From positions 62,001 to 126,000 of the forward strand of contig JANSYR010000013.1 in NCBI GenBank assembly GCA_024742285.1: DNA of 64,000 nucleotides, in the 5' to 3' direction. The position numbers were made by a program, and so were the translations under genes. This document shows, piece after piece, positions 53,443 through 60,107 of the stretch. The notes beneath the pieces were generated by a model that had not been told where the DNA came from, did not search any database, and saw nothing but the letters and a program-made list of their open reading frames with translations. The DNA comes from a bacterium (GTDB lineage Bacteria > Myxococcota_A > UBA9160 > UBA4427). Numbering within the stretch: the first letter of the stretch is position 1; every line of letters starts with the position of its first letter.

Positions 53443-55887
53443 ATGCGCCAGAACGGCGACCGCTTCGAGTTCCTGGACCGGCTGGTGGGCGAAGCCTATT
53501 CGGCCGGCGTCGCCGGGTGTCGCTCGGAGGACGAAAAGACCGACGGCCGGGAGGTCACGATCTCGGGCCGTCGGCTCGTGAACTTCGCTTCCTGCAGCTA
53601 CCTCGGGTTGGAGCTCGACGAACGCCTCAAGCAGGCGGCGGTCGACGCGATTCACGCCCACGGAATCCAGGTGAGCGCGTCGCGCGCCTACCTCTCGTCG
53701 TCGCTCTATCTCGAGTTCGAAACGCGAATGGCGCAGATCTTCGACGGGCCGCTCGTCGTGGCGCCGACCACGACCCTCGGTCACCTCGCGGCCATCCCGA
53801 CGCTGGTCGATCCCGAAGACGCGATCCTGCTCGACCATCACGCGCACTCGAGCCTCCAGATGGCCTGCAAGGTCGTGGCGGCCGACGGCGTACCGGTCGA
53901 GCTGGTGCCGCACAACGATCTCGAGCGGGTCGCCGACCGAACGACGACGCTCTCCGAGAAGCACCGTCGTGTGTGGTACGTCGCCGACGGCGTGAACAGC
54001 ATGACCGGGCACCTCGCGCCGAACGCCGAGATCGCCCGCACGCTCGACGCCCACCCGGATCTGCGGCTCTACGTGGATGATGCCCACGGCATGAGCTGGT
54101 GCGGCACCCACGGCTCGGGCAGTGTGAAGGACGACCTCGGCGGCCATCCGCAGGTTGTGCTGACCACGGGGCTGGCGAAGGGCTTCGGCACGGGCGGTGG
54201 GATCATCGTGCTGCCCGACCAGCGCACGCGGGAACGGGTGCAGCGCTACGGCCCGACCATGGTTTTCGGGGGGCCGCTCCAGCCGGCGATCCTGGGGGCG
54301 GCGCTCGCCTCGGCGCAGATCCATCTGAGCGACGAGATCGAGCAGCTCCAGGCGGACCTGCGTCTGCGTATGGCGCACCGGAACGCGGTCGCTGCGGCGC
54401 AGGGTGTCGTGATGACGTCGTCGCCCGAGACGCCGGTCGGGCTCGTCGCCCTCGGTCCCGTGCGGGCGGCCCACGCGCTCTGCCGCCGATTGATCGACGA
54501 GGGCTTCTACATCAATCCGGCGCAGTTTCCGGCCCTTCCGGTGCGTCGCAGCGGTGGCCGCTTCCTGCTCACCCGCCACCACACCCTCGACGACATCGAA
54601 TGCCTGATGACCGCGATCGCCGCCCACTGGGAAGCGGCGGTCCGCGAGGGCGGCTCGAGCCCCGAAGAGGTCTCGCAGACCTTCGGCCTCGAGATCCCGG
54701 AGCGCGCGCGCAGGCGGCGGCCCCGCGAGACACCGGCCGAAGAGGAGGGCGAGGGTGCGCTTCGTCTCGAAGTCGCCGACACGGTCGACAAGCTCGACCT
54801 GCGGGAGTGGGACCGGCTGATGAGCGATCGCGGCTGTCTGACGTCGGCCGCGATGCGCTGCTTCGAGAAGGCTTTCGCCGGCGCCGGCAAGCCCGAGGAG
54901 CGCTGGGAGTTCCGCTACTACCTGGTGCGGGACGCTGCCGGGGAGCCCGTCCTCGCGACGTGCTTCACCAAGGCGCTCTGGAAGGCCGACATCCTTTCGA
55001 GTGCCGAGGTCTCCGAGGAGGTCGAGCGGCGTCGCGCCGAGGATCCCTACCACTTGACCCAGTGGGTCTACGCGATGGGTCATCTCCTGTCCGAAGGCGA
55101 GCACCTGTGGCTGCGGGACGACGTGACGTCGCCCGCGTCCCGAGAGGCGCTGCGCCTCCTGTTCAAGACCGTCCGGGAGGACGCCAAGGTCCTCGGCTGC
55201 GAGATGCGCGTCCTGCGCGACTTCTGCGAAGTCGATGAGGAGACGACGAGCGTACTCGAGGAAGAGGGCTGGCTCCGGATGTCCGGGCCGGATTCGTGGG
55301 TCCTCGAGGAGCCACCGGCGGACGACGAAGCGCTCCTCGCGCGTCTGAGTGCGAAGGGGCGGCTGCACCAGCGGCGCGCGGTCCAGCCCTTCGACGAGAC
55401 CTACGAAGTCGAGGTCCTGACGGGGGAGGCCGCGAAAGCGGTCGACCTCGATCGTCTTCACGCGCTCTACGACAACGTGCGCCGACGTTCGCTCGAGATC
55501 AACACGTTCCCGATCCCGCGCGCGCTCTTCGAGGCGCTGGTGGGGGCGCCCGACTTCGAGCTGTCGATCTTCCGCCCCCGCGGCGTTCCCGAAGCCGAGA
55601 TCGTGGGCTTCGGGTTCGGATACACGGGGCAGTCGGTCTACGTGCCGCTCTTCCTGGGCATGGACTACGACTATGTGGCGGATCGCGGTCTGTATCGTCA
55701 GATGCTGCGCGACGTGGTTCGCTGTGCGAGCGCTTCGGGCAAGTCGGCGGTGCACTTCGGCTATGGCGCGGGGCTCGAGAAGCGTCGCTTCGGGGCCCGT
55801 CGGGTCGAGACGACGATGTACGTCGAGCTCGACGATCACTTCGCGACCGATGCGGTGGCGCAGGTCTCGATTCGCGCGGCGTCGTGA
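53443..55887 (+). CDS. Alpha-oxoamine synthase-like PLP enzyme fused to GNAT-type acyltransferase
   Basis: Residues ~1-400 are an alpha-oxoamine synthase (BioF/KBL/SPT/CqsA family): LVNFASCSYLGLELDERLK, LLDHHAHSSLQ, VYDDAH-type site YVDDAHGMSWCGTHGSGS and PLP Lys in TTGLAKGFGTGGG. The fold's usual G-x-G-S-R-x-x-x-G is replaced by VSASRAYLSSSLY. After an Arg/Glu linker, residues ~440-800 are a GNAT/FemAB-like (BioF2-type) transferase (LARLSAKGRLHQRRAVQPF; FGFGYTGQSVYVPLFLGMDYDYV). ATG at 53443 has an AAGGGGG site; a GTG at 53434 is possible. Predicted to condense an acyl thioester with an amino acid, then acylate or transfer. Confidence 0.85.
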   Translation: MRQNGDRFEFLDRLVGEAYSAGVAGCRSEDEKTDGREVTISGRRLVNFASCSYLGLELDERLKQAAVDAIHAHGIQVSASRAYLSSSLYLEFETRMAQIFDGPLVVAPTTTLGHLAAIPTLVDPEDAILLDHHAHSSLQMACKVVAADGVPVELVPHNDLERVADRTTTLSEKHRRVWYVADGVNSMTGHLAPNAEIARTLDAHPDLRLYVDDAHGMSWCGTHGSGSVKDDLGGHPQVVLTTGLAKGFGTGGGIIVLPDQRTRERVQRYGPTMVFGGPLQPAILGAALASAQIHLSDEIEQLQADLRLRMAHRNAVAAAQGVVMTSSPETPVGLVALGPVRAAHALCRRLIDEGFYINPAQFPALPVRRSGGRFLLTRHHTLDDIECLMTAIAAHWEAAVREGGSSPEEVSQTFGLEIPERARRRRPRETPAEEEGEGALRLEVADTVDKLDLREWDRLMSDRGCLTSAAMRCFEKAFAGAGKPEERWEFRYYLVRDAAGEPVLATCFTKALWKADILSSAEVSEEVERRRAEDPYHLTQWVYAMGHLLSEGEHLWLRDDVTSPASREALRLLFKTVREDAKVLGCEMRVLRDFCEVDEETTSVLEEEGWLRMSGPDSWVLEEPPADDEALLARLSAKGRLHQRRAVQPFDETYEVEVLTGEAAKAVDLDRLHALYDNVRRRSLEINTFPIPRALFEALVGAPDFELSIFRPRGVPEAEIVGFGFGYTGQSVYVPLFLGMDYDYVADRGLYRQMLRDVVRCASASGKSAVHFGYGAGLEKRRFGARRVETTMYVELDDHFATDAVAQVSIRAAS

Positions 55888-56861
55888 CGGCCCGCCGCGT
55901 TCGGCGAGGGATCGCGATCGCTGCGGTCGTCCTCGTTGGCTTGGCGGCCGGCATCCGTTGGGCGAGCGATCGCGCACTCGGGCGCCGCTACGACCTCGAC
56001 GCGGTCGAGTCCACGCTCGGGCGCCGCTACGACCTCGAAGTGGTCGAGCCCACGCTCGGGCGCGCGGACGCGAACGATCCTCGCGCCCGCGGTCGTCATC
56101 TCGTCACGGCCGTCGCCCAGTGTCCGTTCTGTCACGGGACCGACCTCGGCGGCCGCGAGATCGCGGACGATCCGCTGCTCGGGCGGATCGACTCCGCCAA
56201 CCTGACCCCCGGGCGGGGCGGGATCGTCGGCCGCTATTCCCGTGCCGACTGGGTGCGGGCGATGCGGCACGGCATTCGCCCCGACGGCAGCTCGCTCGTG
56301 CTCATGCCCGCCATCGGCCTGTCCCAGGCCACCGACGAAGACCTCCTCGCGATCATCGACTATCTCGCGGAGGTCCCGCCGATCGACCGCACGCCGCGGG
56401 CAACCCGGTTCGGTTGGATGACTCGGCTGATCGTCGCGCTCGGTGCCGCCGACGACATCTTCGCGGCAGAGGAATCCCGCGCGAGCCACCGCCTGAACGG
56501 TCCACCCGGAGTGTCGGTCCACGCCTCGCCGACCGCCGAGTACGGCGCCTATCTCGTCGCGCTCGGAAACTGCCGCGTCTGCCACAAGGCGGATCTCCGG
56601 GGTGGCCTGCATCCCCTCGCGCTGCCCGAGGAGCCGCCGCCGCCGCCGCTCGTCGGGGAAGACGCGATGGAGGGGTGGGGCGAGATGGACTTCGCCCGGG
56701 CCATGCGCGAAGGGACGACGCCCGACGGCCGCGCGCTGGATCGCGACTACATGCCCTGGCCCGGCTTCGCCGCCCTCACGGACCTCGAGACCCGCGCCCT
56801 CTGGCGCTACCTCCGCTCGGAACGCGAGCCCTCACGAGCCGCCGCCGTCGCGTCCCGCTGA
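55884..56861 (+). CDS. Membrane-anchored diheme cytochrome c
   Basis: An N-terminal membrane helix (GIAIAAVVLVGLAAGIRWA) and two heme-attachment motifs, CPFCHG and CRVCHK, each followed by a cytochrome c domain with distal Met (LMPAIGLSQATDEDLLAIIDYL; YMPWPGFAALTDLETRALWRYL). A duplicated 13-residue segment (LGRRYDLDAVEST / LGRRYDLEVVEPT) lies just after the anchor. The GTG start overlaps the AOS-GNAT stop (GTGA), so both are co-translated. Likely a periplasmic electron carrier. 325 aa. Confidence 0.88.
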   Translation: MTARRVRRGIAIAAVVLVGLAAGIRWASDRALGRRYDLDAVESTLGRRYDLEVVEPTLGRADANDPRARGRHLVTAVAQCPFCHGTDLGGREIADDPLLGRIDSANLTPGRGGIVGRYSRADWVRAMRHGIRPDGSSLVLMPAIGLSQATDEDLLAIIDYLAEVPPIDRTPRATRFGWMTRLIVALGAADDIFAAEESRASHRLNGPPGVSVHASPTAEYGAYLVALGNCRVCHKADLRGGLHPLALPEEPPPPPLVGEDAMEGWGEMDFARAMREGTTPDGRALDRDYMPWPGFAALTDLETRALWRYLRSEREPSRAAAVASR

Positions 56862-56880
56862 GACCACCAGGCGAGATGCG

Positions 56881-57185
56881 AAACCAAGGCGCCTCGGACA
56901 AGGGGTAAACGCAGCGCCCGGGTCATCACATCCAGGCAGGCGATGCGCTCCCTCGCTCCGCAAGGCGCTGGGAAACCAAGGCGCCTCGTACAAGGGGCTA
57001 ACGCATCGCCCGGGTCAGCACACCCAGGCAGGCGATGCGCTCCCTCGTCCCGCACGGCGCTGGAAAACCAAGACGCCTCGGACAAGGGGCTAACGCAGCG
57101 CCCGGGCCAGCACATCCAGGTAGGCGATGCGCTCCCTCGTCCCGCACGGCGCCGGCGAACCAAGGCGCCACGGACAAGGGGTAAA
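56881..57185 (-). repeat. 92-bp tandem repeat array downstream of tRNA-Leu
   Basis: Units begin at 56881, 56973, 57065 and 57157 (exact 92-bp period); the fourth is cut off after ~29 bp where the tRNA-Leu 3' end begins. Each full unit carries an imperfect long hairpin. In unit 2, CGCATCGCC pairs perfectly with GGCGATGCG and CGGGT with ACCCA inside it. Units 1 and 3 have one mismatch in the outer stem. Being on the tRNA's downstream side, the array would be in its trailer transcript. No unique spacers, so not CRISPR. Confidence 0.88.
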
Positions 57186-57272
57186 TGGTGCGGCGAAGAA
57201 GACTCGAACTTCCACGGGCCGAAGCCCACCAGCCCCTCAAGCTGGCGCGTCTACCAATTCCGCCACCGCCGC
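57186..57272 (-). tRNA. tRNA-Leu (anticodon GAG)
   Basis: On the minus strand GCGGCGG pairs with TCGCCGC (one G-T), followed by discriminator A and encoded CCA. D-loop AATTGGTAGA; anticodon stem CCAGC/GCTGG with loop TTGAGGG, so anticodon GAG; variable arm GGGCTTCGGCCC; T-arm GGAAG-TTCGAGT-CTTCT. 87 nt with the long class II variable arm of tRNA-Leu. It lies after secG on the same strand, the same pairing as secG-leuU in E. coli. Confidence 0.95.
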
Positions 57273-57381
57273 ACCGGGGGCGCGCATCATACCGAAGGTT
57301 CGCAGACGCGCACAGGGTTCCGGGACCGGAAATCCGGGCGCGCAAGCCACCGGCAACGCGCGGGATTCGGGCCCCTGGGAT

Positions 57382-57792
57382 CTACTCGGACGGAACTTCC
57401 GCCGCCGGGATTTCCTGGAGGCCGCCGGTCTCGGCGGGGATCTCCTGGAGCCCCCCGGTCTCCGCCGGAATCTCCTCGAGTCCGCCTGCTTCCTCGATTG
57501 CGGCGTCGGTCGGGACTTCCACGTCGAAGGGCTGGGTCTCGTCGAAGAGCCGGACGTCGGAGCTCTGGTAGCCGAGGTAGGCGAGGGTCAGGCTCGTCCC
57601 CATGAAGACGATCGCGCTGGCGGTCGTGATCCGGGTCAGGAAGTTGCCGGCGCCGCGGCTGCCGAAGATCGTGTTCGCACCGCCGCCGCCGAGGCTCGCG
57701 CCCAGGTCGGCGCCCTTGCCGCGCTGGAGCAGGACGACGCCGATCAGCACGAGGCAGACGATGAAATGCAGGGCGTAGATGAAGGTCTCCAC
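57382..57792 (-). CDS. secG: Protein translocase subunit SecG
   Basis: Two membrane helices (METFIYALHFIVCLVLIGVVLLQ; FLTRITTASAIVFMGTSLTLAYLG) flanking the conserved cytosolic loop QRGKGADLGASLGGGGANTIFGSRGAGNFLT. The C-terminal extension contains a 10-residue acidic repeat (EIPAETGGLQ-type, about three copies). 136 aa. Part of the pgk-tpiA-secG run; auxiliary subunit of the SecYEG channel. Confidence 0.95.
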   Translation of the reverse strand: METFIYALHFIVCLVLIGVVLLQRGKGADLGASLGGGGANTIFGSRGAGNFLTRITTASAIVFMGTSLTLAYLGYQSSDVRLFDETQPFDVEVPTDAAIEEAGGLEEIPAETGGLQEIPAETGGLQEIPAAEVPSE

Positions 57793-57870
57793 GGAAACTC
57801 CAATCGGGGGGCGATCTTGTCGGTTGGGCGCCGCGCCGTGCGAGGGGCGGCGTCGTCGAAAGGCTCGAGG

Positions 57871-58665
57871 TCAGGAAGCTCGGGGGATGGAAAGCGTGGC
57901 GAGGGCGATGTGGGCGAAGTCCTGGGGGTCCAGACTGGCTCCACCGACCAGGGCGCCGTCGATGTCGGGCTGCGAGAGTAGCTCGGCTGCGTTCGATGGC
58001 TTCACCGAACCGCCGTAGAGAAGGCGAATCCGGGTCCCGACGTCGCCGAGGCGCTCGACCAGGGCCGCGCGGAGGGCCGCGTGGACTTCCTGGGCGAGCT
58101 CGGGCGTCGCGGTCTTGCCGGTTCCGATCGCCCACACCGGCTCGTAGGCCACGACCAGCTCGTCCCCGAGCCCCGTCGCGCGATCCAGCGCGGCGCCGAG
58201 CTGGGTCTGGACGACGTCGAGGGTCTTGTCGTGTTCGCGCTCGTCGAGGGTCTCCCCGACGCAGAGGATCGGGCGGACGGAGGAGGCCTGGAGACGCTCG
58301 GCCTTGGCGGCGATTCCGGCGTCGCGCTCGCCGAAGAGCTGGCGGCGCTCGCTGTGTCCGATCAGCGCATAGCGGCAGCCGAGATCCTCGAGCATCGCGA
58401 CCGAGACCTCCCCCGTGAACGCGCCGCTCTCGTCGGCGTGCACGTTCTGCGCGGCGAGGGCGATCGCGGATCCGGCGAGGGCCCGCCCCAGGCGGTCGAG
58501 GACCGGATGGGCCGGGGCGACCGCGATCTCGCAGGCCGCGTCGAGCTCCGCGCGGCGTGACTCGATCGCCGCCACGAAAGCACTCGCCCAGGCCTCCGCC
58601 TCGCTGGCGGTCTGGTTCATCTTCCAGTTCGCGCAGACCAGCGGCGTTCGCGAGTTCCCACTCAT
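57871..58665 (-). CDS. tpiA: Triosephosphate isomerase
   Basis: Interconverts DHAP and glyceraldehyde-3-phosphate. VCANWKMNQ (catalytic Asn/Lys), ALIGHSERR (catalytic His), AYEPVWAIGTGKTATP (catalytic Glu and loop 6), LLYGGSVKPSNA and GALVGGASL (phosphate loop). 264 aa. The ATG at 58665 overlaps the pgk stop as ATGA. Confidence 0.97.
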   Translation of the reverse strand: MSGNSRTPLVCANWKMNQTASEAEAWASAFVAAIESRRAELDAACEIAVAPAHPVLDRLGRALAGSAIALAAQNVHADESGAFTGEVSVAMLEDLGCRYALIGHSERRQLFGERDAGIAAKAERLQASSVRPILCVGETLDEREHDKTLDVVQTQLGAALDRATGLGDELVVAYEPVWAIGTGKTATPELAQEVHAALRAALVERLGDVGTRIRLLYGGSVKPSNAAELLSQPDIDGALVGGASLDPQDFAHIALATLSIPRAS

Positions 58666-59852
58666 GCCGGTCGATCCAGCGCGGCGACGCCGGGGAGGGT
58701 CAGTCCCTGCACGAACTCGAGGCTCGCGCCGCCTCCGGTCGAGAGGTGGCTGATCCGGTCGCCGACGCCCGTCTTGTTCACGGCGGCGAGGGAGTCGCCG
58801 CCGCCCACGATGCTCCGCGCGTCCGAGTCGGCGACGGCATGGGCCACGCCTTCGGTTCCCTTCGCGAAGGCGTCGATCTCGAACACGCCCATCGGGCCGT
58901 TCCAGAGGATCGTCTTCGCGCCCGCGGCGGCTTCGGCGTAGCGGGCCGTGGTCGCGGGGCCGATGTCGACGCCGAGCAGGCCGTCGGGGATCGACTCGAC
59001 GACCTTCGCCTCGGCGCCGTCCTCGACGCGATCGCTCACGACGTGGTCGGTCGGGAGGAGGAGGTCGCAGCCGCGCTCTTCGGCGCGGGCCATCATGCGT
59101 CGCGCATCGTCCTGGCGGTCGTCTTCGACGAGGGAGTTGCCGACGGGCTCGCCTTTCGCCTTGAGGAACGTGTAGGCCATCGCGCCGCCGACCCCGACCG
59201 TGTCCGCGCGCTCGATCAGGGCCTCGAGCACGCCGAGCTTGTCCGAGACCTTGGCACCGCCGAGGAAGCAGACGAAGGGGCGCTCGGGCTCGAGCGCGAC
59301 GGCGAGGGCGTCGAGCTCCTTCTGGAGCAGGCCGCCGGCGACGGCGATGTCGACGTGCTCGACCATGCCGGCGGTGGACGCGTGGGCGCGGTGGGCGGTG
59401 CCGAAGGCGTCGTTCACGTAGACGTCGGCGAGGGCGCCCAGCGCAGCAGCGAAGTCCGGATCGTTGTCCGTCTCGGCCTTGTGGAAGCGCAGGTTCTCGA
59501 GAAGCGCGATCTCGCCGTCGCCGAGCCCCGCGGCGGCCTCCTCGGCGGGGGTGCCGACGCAGTCCGACGCGAACGCGACGCGCACGCCGAGCGCCTCGGC
59601 GATCGGCGCGGCGACGATCTCGAGGGAGAGCTCGGGCTTCCGCTCGCCCTTCGGGCGGCCGAGATGGGAGGCGAGCAGCACCTTCGCCCCCGCGTCGACG
59701 AGTCGCTTCAGGGTGGGGAGGGACGCGCGGATGCGGCTGTCGTCGGTGATCCGGCCGTCCTTGTGCGGGACGTTCAGGTCGGCGCGGACGAAGACGCGGC
59801 GGCCGGCGAGGGATTCGGTGGCGAGCAGGTCGTCGAGGGAACGGATCGGCAA
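58662..59852 (-). CDS. pgk: Phosphoglycerate kinase
   Basis: Transfers phosphate from 1,3-bisphosphoglycerate to ADP. FVRADLNVPHKDGRITDDSRIRASLPTL, LLASHLGRPKGE, LLENLRFHKAE, VNDAFGTAHRAHAST, PFVCFLGGAKVSDKLGVLEAL, WNGPMGVFEIDAFAKGT and SIVGGGDSLAAV are all present. No ATG or GTG precedes the conserved start; TTG at 59852 with AGGTGG six bases upstream gives 396 aa. A sigma70-like promoter lies ~110 bp upstream (59961-59989). Confidence 0.96.
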   Translation of the reverse strand: MPIRSLDDLLATESLAGRRVFVRADLNVPHKDGRITDDSRIRASLPTLKRLVDAGAKVLLASHLGRPKGERKPELSLEIVAAPIAEALGVRVAFASDCVGTPAEEAAAGLGDGEIALLENLRFHKAETDNDPDFAAALGALADVYVNDAFGTAHRAHASTAGMVEHVDIAVAGGLLQKELDALAVALEPERPFVCFLGGAKVSDKLGVLEALIERADTVGVGGAMAYTFLKAKGEPVGNSLVEDDRQDDARRMMARAEERGCDLLLPTDHVVSDRVEDGAEAKVVESIPDGLLGVDIGPATTARYAEAAAGAKTILWNGPMGVFEIDAFAKGTEGVAHAVADSDARSIVGGGDSLAAVNKTGVGDRISHLSTGGGASLEFVQGLTLPGVAALDRPA

Positions 59853-59960
59853 GCGGGTCCACCTGGTGGCAGGGCGGGGCCGGCTCGGGGAGCGCCGACT
59901 CGCGGGCGAGGAAGGATAGGAGAGGAGCTTTCGGGGAGCGCCCGGGCCCCGGGCGCGCGC

Positions 59961-59989
59961 AATGTACCGGCCCTCCGTTATGCTCTCAA
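59961..59989 (-). promoter_or_regulatory. Candidate sigma70 promoter for pgk-tpiA-secG
   Basis: On the minus strand TTGAGA (59984-59989) and TACATT (59961-59966) are separated by exactly 17 bp, ~109 bp upstream of the pgk TTG. The surrounding region is less GC-rich than its flanks. Five or six matches per hexamer set make it plausible but unproven. Confidence 0.5.
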
Positions 59990-60107
59990 GTGCTCGACTT
60001 GACTTCTCTTTTTCCGGTTCTGGAGGGCCACGGACTCGATCGACGGGTCGGGTCCGCCGATGAGGACCGGGGGGCGTCGTCGCGGGCGTCATGGGGGGAG
60101 CGCAGGG

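Noticed and set aside
56807-57229. An open frame across the 92-bp repeats and tRNA-Leu
   Set aside because: The repeat length is not a multiple of three, the frame reads through a tRNA, and the product has no family features.
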